Of a DNA stretch of 64,000 bases, positions 20,852 through 31,280 are shown piece by piece. Both the position numbers and the translations under genes were made by a program. Location: contig NZ_JAQZAM010000001.1 of the NCBI RefSeq assembly GCF_028737215.1, positions 1 to 64,000 on the forward strand, given 5' to 3'. Under the pieces are notes generated by a model. That model worked only from the letters and a program-made list of their open reading frames with translations, searched no databases and was not told where the DNA came from. The stretch's first letter is position 1; each line of letters begins with the position of its first letter. The DNA comes from Actinomycetospora chibensis. GTDB taxonomy: Bacteria; Actinomycetota; Actinomycetes; Mycobacteriales; Pseudonocardiaceae.

Positions 20852-21042
20852 TTCGGAGATCGAAGCGTCGCCGGGGTACGTGCCGCGAGTCCCCCCGGGA
20901 CGGAGGGACCGGCTCGATCCTTCTGACGACGATTCGAAAATCGAAGCGTCCGCGGGACCTCCGTGCGGGCCGGAGCGGCGTCTTTCGACTCACGAGCGAG
21001 GACGACCGACACGGGTTCGCACGAAGCTTCGGAAACCGAAGC
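20852..21042 (+). repeat. Three copies of a TTCGR-ARA-YCGAAGCGTC hairpin repeat
   Basis: Copies lie at about 20852-20869 (CTTCGGAGATCGAAGCGTC), 20932-20949 (ATTCGAAAATCGAAGCGTC) and 21026-21045 (GCTTCGGAAACCGAAGCGTC). All are in the same orientation, spaced about 80 and 95 bp apart, in the 299-bp gap between the MarR gene and the MetE-like gene. Each is a short dyad around an ARA centre. The stem base pair changes as G-T, A-T, G-C, so pairing is kept. A fourth copy lies at 62503-62519. Nothing else is seen in this gap. Confidence 0.7.
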
Positions 21043-21073
21043 GTCGCGGGCGAGGTCGACGCCGACCCGCGGG

Positions 21074-22207
21074 TCAGGCGCGGACGAGCGCCGCGCCCTC
21101 GGCCATCGCCTGCAGCTTCATCTCCGCCACCTGCGCGCCGACGCGGCCGAAGCCGACGAAGGTGCCGAAACCGCAGTCGGTGCTCGCGATGACGCGGTCG
21201 GTGCCGACGACGCCGGCCACGCGCTCGAGGCGCTGGGCGATGAGGCGGGGGTGCTCGACGATGTTGTTGAGGGTGTCGACGACGCCGGGCAGCAGCACCT
21301 TGTCGTCGGGGATGCCGAGCGAGGAGAGCACCTCCCACTCGTGCTCGTGGCGGGGGTTGGCCGCCTCGTACGAGATCATCGTGGGCCGCCCGGCGAGCAC
21401 GGGCGGGAGCAGCTCCGCGAGCGGGGCGTCGAGGTGGTGCGGGCCCTCGTAGTTGCCCCAGCACATGTGCAGGCGCACCCGCGAGCCGTCGATCCCCGCG
21501 AGCGCGCGCTCGATGGCGGCCATGTGGCGCTCGGCGAACTCGACGAGCCCCCGGCGCCGGACCTCGTCGCGGCACCAGAACTCGGTGTGCGCGGCCATCG
21601 GGATGTCCGGGCAGTCGAGCTGGAGGATCAGGCCCGCGTCGACGATCGCGCGGTACTCCTGCGCCATGGCGTCGGCGAGCGCGTCGAGGTAGCTGCCGTA
21701 GTCGGGGTAGTGCAGGTTCGGGCTCCCGGTCGCGATGCAGCCTGGCGACGCGGCCGGAATGAAGGCGCCCCCGTCGGCCGTGTGCCCGGTCTTGTCCAGC
21801 GCGAGGCGCAGGGTGTCGATGTCGCGCTGCACGGCGGCGGCGCCGACGTAGCTCACCGGCCCCTCGCAGTTCGCCGGCATGATGTGCGCGCCGGCCTCCC
21901 CGCCGTACTGCGCGATGGCCAGCTCGGGCGTCGCCTCGAGGTCGTCGATGCTCCACGGCGGTGCCTGCCCCCCGAAGCCGTCGAGGCGCTCGCGGACGTA
22001 GTTGACGAAGCCGGGCTTGCCCATCTCGCCGTCGGAGACGACGTCGATCCCCGCGCCGTGCTGCATCGCCACGACGTCGTGGACGGCGTCGGTGATCGCG
22101 GCCTCGAGCTCGGAGGCCTCGCCCTTGCCCTCCTGGTGCAGGTACATCAGCCGGGTCAGGGCCTCGGGCCGGGGCAGGCTGCCGACATGGGTGGTCCGCA
22201 CGGTCAT
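21074..22207 (-). CDS. MetE C-terminal-like methyltransferase (cobalamin-independent methionine synthase family)
   Basis: A 377-residue single TIM barrel corresponding to the catalytic half of MetE. The start MTVRTTHVGSLPRPEAL and the zinc-site segments HMCWGNYEG (His and Cys), SYEAANPRHEHEW (Glu) and ASTDCGFGTF (Cys) are intact. Full MetE is about 750 residues. Half-length members include archaeal-type methionine synthases and alkyl-thiol transferases such as epoxyalkane:CoM transferase. Its place downstream of FAH and MBL genes, all in one direction, suggests a catabolic or thiol-transfer role rather than methionine synthesis. The substrate is unknown. Confidence 0.8.
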   Translation of the reverse strand: MTVRTTHVGSLPRPEALTRLMYLHQEGKGEASELEAAITDAVHDVVAMQHGAGIDVVSDGEMGKPGFVNYVRERLDGFGGQAPPWSIDDLEATPELAIAQYGGEAGAHIMPANCEGPVSYVGAAAVQRDIDTLRLALDKTGHTADGGAFIPAASPGCIATGSPNLHYPDYGSYLDALADAMAQEYRAIVDAGLILQLDCPDIPMAAHTEFWCRDEVRRRGLVEFAERHMAAIERALAGIDGSRVRLHMCWGNYEGPHHLDAPLAELLPPVLAGRPTMISYEAANPRHEHEWEVLSSLGIPDDKVLLPGVVDTLNNIVEHPRLIAQRLERVAGVVGTDRVIASTDCGFGTFVGFGRVGAQVAEMKLQAMAEGAALVRA

Positions 22208-22227
22208 CGCGTGGTTCCTCTCTCGGG

Positions 22228-23202
22228 TCAGGGGGTCGAGGCCTGCGTGAAGGTGTCCGGGCTGAAGCCCTCGAGCGCGGCGATCTTGGTGAGCACCGTG
22301 AGCCGGTCCGGGCGCGGGATCCTCGGGTCGAGCTGCTGGTAGACGTTGAGCACGTTCTGCGCGAGGCGGCCGTGCTCGGGGAGGTCGGCGAACTTCCCGA
22401 GCTCGATCGACGCGATCGCGTCGTCCACGTCCAGGCCGTCCTCGAACCGTCGGCGCGCCTGAGCCTCCACCGAGACCAGATACTCCCGCATCACCGAGAC
22501 CTCGGACTTCCCGCTGACCGGACCGTGGCCGGGGACGATCGTGTCCACCTCGAGGTCGAGGATGAGGTCCAGCGCGGCGATCCAGCGGTCGATCGGGCCC
22601 GCCCATGCGATCGGGGTGCCGCCGACGAACAGGATGTCGCCGGCGTAGAGCAGCCGGGCGTCCGGGACGTGAACGAGCGCGTCGCCCGGGGTGTGCGCGG
22701 GTCCGACCTGGATCAGCCGCACCTCGCGGCCGCCGACGTCGACGCTCTCCTCGCCGGTGAACGTCCGGTCCGGCCCGGTGGCGGTGATGCCCTCGAGCTC
22801 GAAGGGCCCGAAGATGTGCCGGGCGAACTCGCCGAGCGCGCCGTCCAGATGCTTGACCTTCGCGACGGTGTCCAGGGCCTCCTGCGTCATCAGCTCGGCG
22901 GCCGCGGCGGAGGCGAGGATCTCGACGTCCCGCGAGGCGACGAGCTCGTTGCCGTTGACGTGGTCGGGATCCGAGTGGGTGTTCACCAGCGTCGCGAGCG
23001 GGTGGGCGTCGGTGACCGGCCGGATCCCGTCGAGCATCTCCCGGGTCAGCGGGAGGTCGAACAGCGTGTCGACCATCAGCGAGGTGCCGGACCCCGTGAT
23101 CAGGCCGGAGTTGCTCCAGCCCCAGCTGCCGTCGGGCTGCAGCCAGGCGTGGCAGCCGTGGCCGAGGTCGTGGAGTCCTCTGCGGTAGTCCTGGGTGCTC
23201 AC
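22228..23202 (-). CDS. MBL-fold metallo-hydrolase
   Basis: A 324-residue metallo-beta-lactamase-fold protein. The metal motif reads NTHSDPDHVNGN (H-x-D-x-D-H), followed by GPAHTPGDALVH, YAGDILF and VPGHGPVSGK, so all metal ligands are present. The GTG start at 23202 is 19 bp from the FAH gene stop. Family members hydrolyse thioesters, lactones and other substrates. Co-transcription with the FAH and MetE-like genes makes a thioester or glutathione/mycothiol-like adduct substrate possible, but this is inference. Confidence 0.83.
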   Translation of the reverse strand: MSTQDYRRGLHDLGHGCHAWLQPDGSWGWSNSGLITGSGTSLMVDTLFDLPLTREMLDGIRPVTDAHPLATLVNTHSDPDHVNGNELVASRDVEILASAAAAELMTQEALDTVAKVKHLDGALGEFARHIFGPFELEGITATGPDRTFTGEESVDVGGREVRLIQVGPAHTPGDALVHVPDARLLYAGDILFVGGTPIAWAGPIDRWIAALDLILDLEVDTIVPGHGPVSGKSEVSVMREYLVSVEAQARRRFEDGLDVDDAIASIELGKFADLPEHGRLAQNVLNVYQQLDPRIPRPDRLTVLTKIAALEGFSPDTFTQASTP

Positions 23203-23221
23203 GGGGCGGTCCTCTCGCGGG

Positions 23222-24178
23222 TCAGAAGCCGGTGCGCAGGCGCGTGACCGGCGGAGCGGGGCGGACGACCTGGCGCGTCTCCCCCAGCGCCTCCGACGCC
23301 AGCGAGACGACGTCGCCGGGCTGCAGCCAGCCCGTGAACGCGGCGGGGTCGGCGGTGTCGACGTGCTCGAGCAGGCACCCGCCGGGCACGGTGCCGGAGC
23401 CGATCACGTCGCCGGGCCGCAGGTCGGTGCCGCGCGACAGGAAGGCGAGCAGCTCGCCGAAGCTCCAGTCCATGCCGGCCAGGGAGCCCGTGGCGATCCG
23501 GCGGTCGTTGACCGTCGCCGTGACCTCGAACGTGAACCCCTGCTCGGCGCGGTGGGGCTCGAGCTCGTCCACGGTGACGAGGGCGGGGCCGAGGGTGATC
23601 GCGCTGTCCTTGGCCTTGCCCATCCCGATGCCCTGCGCCATGTCACGCATCTGATGGTCGCGGGCGGTCCAGTCGTTGAAGAACGTGTAGCCGACGAGGT
23701 GGCCCTCGGCGGAGTCCGGGGGCAGGTCACGTCCGCCACGGCCGATCACGGCGCCGATCTCGAGCTCGAGGTCGAAGAGCCCGGAGCCGGGAGCGATCGG
23801 GACGTCGTCGTACGGGCCGATCACCGCCGCGGGGTTGCCGAAGTAGAACGCAGGCGTCTCGGTCCACACCGGCGCGAGCTCGGTGGACCGCCCGAGCGCC
23901 CGGTAGCAACCGCGCAGATGCTCCAGGAAGCACAGGCCGTCGCGCACCGAGGGCGGTCGCGGGATCGGCGCGAGCAGCCGCACGTCGTCGAGCGCCCGGA
24001 CCTCGGCCGGGTCGCTCCGCGCCCTGGCGCCGGCCTCGGCGAGCCGCTCGCCGTCGTCACCCAGGAACCCCAGGAGCGTCGTGCCGGCCGGGAGGCCGCG
24101 GACCGTGTCGCCGTTCCCGTCACCGTCCAGGAGCCCGACCCGCTCGCCGTCCCCCGCGTCGTAGGTCACCCATCGCAC
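23222..24178 (-). CDS. Fumarylacetoacetate hydrolase (FAH) family protein
   Basis: A 318-residue FAH-family hydrolase or isomerase. Metal ligands are visible in LFDLELEIGAVIG (the E-x-E pair) and FNDWTARDHQMRDM, and GSGTVPGGCLLEH is the usual C-terminal loop. Relatives cleave acylpyruvates or beta-diketones, or isomerise ring-cleavage products of aromatic catabolism. GTG 24178 was chosen because a GGAGG precedes it; the frame runs on upstream only through the operator region. It is first of the three-gene minus-strand unit facing the TetR gene. Confidence 0.83.
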   Translation of the reverse strand: MRWVTYDAGDGERVGLLDGDGNGDTVRGLPAGTTLLGFLGDDGERLAEAGARARSDPAEVRALDDVRLLAPIPRPPSVRDGLCFLEHLRGCYRALGRSTELAPVWTETPAFYFGNPAAVIGPYDDVPIAPGSGLFDLELEIGAVIGRGGRDLPPDSAEGHLVGYTFFNDWTARDHQMRDMAQGIGMGKAKDSAITLGPALVTVDELEPHRAEQGFTFEVTATVNDRRIATGSLAGMDWSFGELLAFLSRGTDLRPGDVIGSGTVPGGCLLEHVDTADPAAFTGWLQPGDVVSLASEALGETRQVVRPAPPVTRLRTGF

Positions 24179-24200
24179 GCCCGACCGCCTCCTCGCGATG

Positions 24201-24289
24201 CCAGGACGAAACTGGACCCCGGTCCAGCTTCCTGGTGCAACGTAGGTCACGGTCGGCGGCGAAGACAAGACCCGGGTCCAGCTTCCTGG
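24201..24289. promoter_or_regulatory. Duplicated dyad operators in the FAH-TetR spacer
   Basis: CTGGACC-CC-GGTCCAG at 24212-24227 is a perfect dyad, and the 15-mer GGTCCAGCTTCCTGG occurs twice (24221-24235 and 24275-24289), 54 bp apart. The second copy is preceded by the palindrome GACCCGGGTC. They lie between the divergent FAH and TetR genes, where TetR regulators usually bind. Assignment to this TetR is inference. Confidence 0.65.
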
Positions 24290-24316
24290 GGCGACGGGTG
24301 TGCTCTACTGATCGCG

Positions 24317-24964
24317 ATGGACGCGCGAGCCGCGGGGACGGAGTCGGCGGGGGCGGTGGACCAGGAGCCCGTCCTCGGGTTCCCACCGCGGAGCACCCGC
24401 GCCCGCAAGCGCGAGGAGCGTCGCGACCGGGTCTACGAGGCCGCGATCGGCCTGTTCGTGGAGCGGGGCTTCGACGCGACCTCGATGGAGGACATCGCCG
24501 CGCGCGCGGGTCTCGCCCGCGCCACGGTGTTCAACCACTTCACCCGCAAGGGACTCTTCCTCGAGGAGTGGGCGCTGCGACGACGCCAGCGCGCCGCGCG
24601 GGCGACGAGCCGGTTCGACCCGTCGGTGCTGCCGCTGCGCGAGCTCCTCGAGCGGTACTTCGCGGCGCTCGCCGCGGTGAACCTCGAGACGAGGACCGAG
24701 ACCAAGGCGATGATGCCGGCGTCGCTGAAGAGCAACGACGTGTTCCTCGACCACGTCCTCGCCAAGGACCTCGCCGCGCTGGTCGGGGCGAGCGGCGCGT
24801 CGTTGCGCCCGCCGTCGGACCCGGCGCGGGTGGGACGGCTCCTGGCGCTGGGCTACTACTCGGCCGTCGTCCGGTGGATCGACGCCGAGCCCGCCCCGTT
24901 CCGCCTGGACGAGGAGCTCTCGGCCGTGCTGGAGGCGGTGCTCGGGGGCGCGCTGGCGTCGTGA
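24317..24964 (+). CDS. TetR-family transcriptional regulator
   Basis: A 215-residue regulator. The helix-turn-helix lies at about residues 40-85 (FVERGFDATSMEDIAARAGLARATVFNHFTRKGLF), preceded by a 30-residue flexible tail and followed by an all-helical ligand domain. It is divergent from the FAH/MBL/MetE-like operon with duplicated dyads between them, so it most likely represses that operon. The ligand is unknown. The ATG at 24317 gives the normal family length. Confidence 0.87.
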   Translation: MDARAAGTESAGAVDQEPVLGFPPRSTRARKREERRDRVYEAAIGLFVERGFDATSMEDIAARAGLARATVFNHFTRKGLFLEEWALRRRQRAARATSRFDPSVLPLRELLERYFAALAAVNLETRTETKAMMPASLKSNDVFLDHVLAKDLAALVGASGASLRPPSDPARVGRLLALGYYSAVVRWIDAEPAPFRLDEELSAVLEAVLGGALAS

Positions 24965-24983
24965 GGCGCCGGGAGCCCGGGGC

Positions 24984-25274
24984 TCAGGGCGTCGCGTCCA
25001 GGGGTGCCGGGTCGGACGGCCGGCGACCGAGGACCTCGGTGAAGTAGGCCTCGAGGTCGGTCGGCTGCCCGGCGGCGTCGAGACGCGGGTGCGCACGCCG
25101 CCCCGCGGCCGCGTCCTCGACCGCGCCCTCGATCAGGGCCCACTCCTCGGAGCCGACGACGAGGTAGCCCCGCAGCGAACCGTGCCAGGGGCGGCGCCAC
25201 TGGAGGTACGTCAGATCCGTGCCCTGGATCTCCTCGATCTGGACACGGTTGCCGAGCCACGAGATGTCGTCCAT
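24984..25274 (-). CDS. Hypothetical acidic protein, 96 residues
   Basis: I do not recognise this protein. It begins MDDISWLGNRVQIEEIQG and contains TYLQWRRPWHGSLRGYLVVGSEEW, then an acidic-alanine helix and a Pro-rich end. There is no membrane segment or signal peptide. The ATG at 25274 follows GGAGGGAG, a strong ribosome-binding site, and third-position GC is high, so it looks like a real gene. It converges with the TetR gene, 19 bp away. Confidence 0.65.
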   Translation of the reverse strand: MDDISWLGNRVQIEEIQGTDLTYLQWRRPWHGSLRGYLVVGSEEWALIEGAVEDAAAGRRAHPRLDAAGQPTDLEAYFTEVLGRRPSDPAPLDATP

Positions 25275-25401
25275 GGCGTTCTCCCTCCACGGGCTCACGG
25301 GAAGGGAGCGACGCCGACCCCACATGGTCCGTGCTCCAGGGTTCACCCGGTTCGCCCGGGACGAAAGCCGTGACGACCGTTGTGTCGCTCACGCAGCTCC
25401 G

Positions 25402-26103
25402 TCAGCGCGTGTCGAGCACCAGGTAGCCCTCGGCGAGGCGGTCCTCGCCGAAACCGGCGGCCTTGGCCTGCACCCGGCCCCACGCCCACATGCGTCCGCG
25501 CAGGTCCTCCATGTGCGCGGTCTGGCTCTCGTGGGCGAGCAGGGCCTCGACCTTGCGCTGGTAGGCGTCGGTCGTGTCGATGTAGGTGTCGGCGCCCTCC
25601 CCCATGTGCGTGATCCAGAGCTCGCCGACGGTGTGGGCCGTGAGCCCCTCGTCGGCCAGCAGCTCGGGGTGGGCGAAGGGGTTGCGGGCGTCCGGGTAGA
25701 CCGCGCACATCACGGCCTCGCCGACCGCCGTGTGGTCGGGGTGGCTGCCGTACATCGAGCGCAGGTTGCGCGTCGGTGACGACGTCACGACCCGGTCGGG
25801 ACGCACGGTGCGGATGACGCGGGTGAGGTCGCGCCGCAGCTCGTGGGTGACGTAGACGCGCCCGTCGGGCCAGCCGAGGAAGTGCAGGTCGGTGACGCCG
25901 AGGATCGCCGCCGCCGCGGTCTGCTCCTTGCGGCGCAGCACGGCCATGTCGGGGCGGCTGATGCCTTCGTCGAACCCGCCCGCGTCGCCGTCGGTGACGA
26001 GGCAGTAGGACACCTCGTGTCCGTCGCCGGTCCAGGTGGCCACCGAGCCGCCGCTGCCGAAGTCGATGTCGTCGGGGTGGGCGACCATGATGAGGATGCG
26101 CAC
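25402..26103 (-). CDS. PIG-L family deacetylase (LmbE-like)
   Basis: A 233-residue zinc-dependent N-deacetylase fold. Metal and catalytic residues are in VAHPDDIDFGSGG near the N-terminus and YGSHPDHTAVGEA in the middle. The family includes MshB and mycothiol S-conjugate amidase, and others acting on N-acetyl sugars or antibiotics. At 233 residues it is shorter than MshB and Mca (about 290), so it is probably a different member. GTG 26103 starts MRILIMVAHPDD; the motif leaves little room for other starts. It lies 8 bp after the SWIM gene stop and may be co-transcribed. Confidence 0.82.
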   Translation of the reverse strand: MRILIMVAHPDDIDFGSGGSVATWTGDGHEVSYCLVTDGDAGGFDEGISRPDMAVLRRKEQTAAAAILGVTDLHFLGWPDGRVYVTHELRRDLTRVIRTVRPDRVVTSSPTRNLRSMYGSHPDHTAVGEAVMCAVYPDARNPFAHPELLADEGLTAHTVGELWITHMGEGADTYIDTTDAYQRKVEALLAHESQTAHMEDLRGRMWAWGRVQAKAAGFGEDRLAEGYLVLDTR

Positions 26104-26111
26104 GCGCGTTT

Positions 26112-26934
26112 CTACCCCACCGGGGGCTCGGCGAGTCGCCGATACAGCGGACGCAACACCTCGCGGGCGTCGACACCGTCCACGTCGAGCGGCGGCAGCT
26201 CGTCCAGCAGGGCCTCCGGATCGGGCGCGAGACGGGCCGCGCGCTCGGGCGGGCCGGGCACCGGGACGCCCGGGCCGTGGAAGCGATCGAGCAGGTCCTC
26301 GAGGGCCGTCGGGGTGCCCGCGCCCGCGTCGCGGCGGTCGCGCAGCGCCGCGAGCAGGGTCGCCCGGTCGCGGCCGCGCCAGCGCAGCAGCGCGAACGGG
26401 TCGACGTCGAACTCCTCGGCCGCCAGGTAGGCGACGGCGGCGAGGTGCTTGCACGGCACCGACCAGTCGGGGCACGAGCAGTCCATCGGCAGCTCGCCCG
26501 ACCCCTGCGGGAAGAGCGAGAGGCCCACGCCGGCGAGGACGGCCTCGAGGTCGTCGGGCACCTCGCCGGCGAGCAGGGCCGCGGCGTACCAGGAGTCGGC
26601 GGCCAGCGCGTCGAGCACGGCCTCCCAGGCCTCGTCGGCGAAGGGCCGCAGCCCGATCCGGGCGCGATAGGGTTCGTCGCGGCTGCCCTGCACGGTCGCG
26701 GTGATCGCGCCGGGCTCGATCGCGAGGTCGACGACCTGACCGGCCCGCGCGTAGGTCTTGCCACGGTCGAGGCGCCCGCCCACGCCCAGCTGCGTCAGCA
26801 CGGCGAGGAAGCGCCCCGACCACCAGGACTCTCCGATCGCGCCCCGGCGGCTGCGGGCCACCAGGCCGTCCTCGACCTTCTTGCGAGGGCCGAAATCGTC
26901 GAACCTCTCCGAGAAGCGCGGACCCGAGCGCTGC

Positions 26935-26945
<11 letters not shown>
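26112..26945 (-). CDS. SWIM zinc-finger protein
   Basis: A 277-residue protein with a single SWIM motif CSCPDWSVPCKH at about residues 154-166 (C-x-C-xn-C-x-H). The N-terminal part has GPRKKVEDGLVARSRRGAIG and WWSGRFLAVL. SWIM domains bind DNA or proteins and were named after SWI2/SNF2 and MuDR proteins. Its ATG overlaps the SNF2 stop by 11 nt, so the two are almost certainly made together: here the SWIM and ATPase modules are on separate polypeptides. The function of the pair is not established. Confidence 0.85.
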
Positions 26946-29990
<3,045 letters not shown>

Positions 29991-29991
<1 letters not shown>

Positions 29992-30428
29992 TACACCTGC
30001 ACGGAGCCGTCGACGACGCGGACGGGGACCTCGGTGAGCCCGGAGGCGGCGGGGCCCTTGCGCAGCGCGCCGGTGGCGCCGTCGAACTGGCTGAAGTGGT
30101 TCGGGCAGGTGATGACGCCGTTCTGGGGCGGGTCGACCGTGGTGCCCTGGTGCGGGCAGGAGGCGTCGAAGCCCTTGACCGTCCCGGCCGTGGGCTGGAC
30201 GAGCAGGATCGTCTGCTCGCCCTTCGTGACGATCGTGCCGCCGCCCACCGGGATCCGGGCCAGCGGCGTGCCGCCGGCGGCCGTCGTCGGGGGCGCGGCC
30301 TGCGTCGGGGTGCCGGGCTGGAACTCTCCGGCGTCCGAGGAGCACGCGGCCAGCGCGCCCGGCGCCGCGAGGGCGGCAGCGAGCCCGCAGAGGACCGTGC
30401 GGCGGTTGGGACCGGTGGTGGTGGACAC
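29991..30428 (-). CDS. Rieske [2Fe-2S] lipoprotein with Tat-type signal
   Basis: A 145-residue secreted Rieske protein. The N-terminus has NRRTVLCGLAAALAAPGALAAC, that is a twin-arginine motif, a hydrophobic stretch and a lipobox (LAAC). The cluster motifs are CPHQGT and CPNHFSQFD. I chose GTG 30428 because GGAGG lies 6-7 nt upstream; an ATG at 30440 would add four residues. It should be exported folded with its cluster and anchored outside the membrane. The partner is unknown. Its TAA shares a base with the SNF2 ATG, an odd pairing. Confidence 0.82.
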
Positions 30429-30497
30429 CGAGACCTCCATGATCGTGGTGGTGCGACCAGTCTGCCCGCCGCCCCCGTCACCGCCGGGTGAGGGTCT

Positions 30498-30537
30498 GTG
30501 AGCGAACTTCGGGGCTATAGGCCCGAAGTTCACTCAC
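30498..30537 (-). repeat. GTGAG-bounded palindrome, copy 1 (probable terminator of the dehalogenase gene)
   Basis: GTGAGCGAACTTCGGG (30498-30513) pairs with CCCGAAGTTCACTCAC (30522-30537) around an 8-nt loop, with one C/T mismatch in the stem. It begins 6 nt after the dehalogenase stop. It shares outer arms and the same mismatch side with copy 2 (31237-31280), while the inner stem sequence is different. Confidence 0.75.
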
Positions 30538-30543
30538 GTGGGG

Positions 30544-31236
30544 TCAGGGGGTGGGTTCCTCGGGGAGGGCGAGGAGGCCCTCGATGACGTCCTCGAGCGT
30601 CGGGCCGGCGACGTGCGGGCGGGCGACGGAGTCGGGGATCCGGCCCTCGAGACGCTCGCAGAACCCGCCGAGCAGGCCGGCCGAGATCGCGCCGTGCACG
30701 TCCCACGAGTGGACGGCGACCAGGGCGGTGCGGGCGGGCGCGGTGGCGATCCGGTCGCACGCCCAGTGGTAGACCGCCGGCGGCGGCTTGAACTGCTTCA
30801 GCTCCGCGCACGACATGACGTCGGTGAACAGGTCACGGACGCCGCCGGCCTCCAGCGCCGCCCCGGCGACCTCCGCCGAGCCGTGCGTGAACCCGTAGGC
30901 GGGCACCCCGGCCTCGGCCAGGCGCCGCAGCGCGGGCGCGACGTCGGGGTGCACGGGCAGCTCGCGGAACCCGTCGAGCACCGATGCGACCTGGTCGTCG
31001 GTGAGGTCGCGCCCGCTGGTGCGCCGCAGCATGTCGGCGGCGACGGTGGCGAACGGCGGGGCCTCGCCGGCGAGCGTCATCGCCATGCCCTGGTGCAGGA
31101 GGCGGGCGAAGAACAGCCACACCTCGTCCTCGGGCCGGCCCAGCGCGGCGAAGCGCGGGCGCAGACCCTCGAGCTGCAGGCAGGTCTCGAACAGGTCGAA
31201 GAGCACGACCTGGGGACGGCGGGCGGGTGCGGTCAT
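30544..31236 (-). CDS. Haloacid dehalogenase type II (HAD superfamily)
   Basis: A 230-residue HAD hydrolase. The nucleophile aspartate is in VVLFDLFETCL, the substrate-helping FTHGS segment is motif II, the motif III lysine is in ELKQFKPPPAVYHWA, and the acidic motif IV is VAVHSWDVHGA. The order and length fit L-2-haloacid dehalogenase-like proteins, although HSWDVHGA is a common actinobacterial variant and the substrate is uncertain. The gene is bracketed by two related palindromes, and its ATG directly abuts one of them with no visible ribosome-binding site. Confidence 0.83.
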   Translation of the reverse strand: MTAPARRPQVVLFDLFETCLQLEGLRPRFAALGRPEDEVWLFFARLLHQGMAMTLAGEAPPFATVAADMLRRTSGRDLTDDQVASVLDGFRELPVHPDVAPALRRLAEAGVPAYGFTHGSAEVAGAALEAGGVRDLFTDVMSCAELKQFKPPPAVYHWACDRIATAPARTALVAVHSWDVHGAISAGLLGGFCERLEGRIPDSVARPHVAGPTLEDVIEGLLALPEEPTP

Positions 31237-31280
31237 ACGTGAGCAGTTTCCGCCCCTCCGAGGGCGGAAACCACTCACGT
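31237..31280 (-). repeat. GTGAG-bounded palindrome, copy 2 (contains pyrD stop codon)
   Basis: ACGTGAGCAGTTTCCGCCC (31237-31255) pairs with GGGCGGAAACCACTCACGT (31262-31280), 17 of 19 positions, around the loop CTCCGA. The pyrD stop (31275-31277) lies inside it, so the repeat supplies the last codon and stop of pyrD, and the dehalogenase ATG starts one base after its far end. It probably also terminates pyrD. Confidence 0.75.

Noticed and set aside
20775-21073. CRISPR-like array or phage attachment site from the repeated CGAAGCGTC
   Set aside because: There are only three short copies with unequal spacing and no spacer-repeat regularity, no cas or integrase gene, and no tRNA.
30544-31280. 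Insertion sequence or transposon carrying the dehalogenase gene
   Set aside because: No transposase and no target-site duplication were seen; the flanking palindromes alone are equally well explained as terminators.
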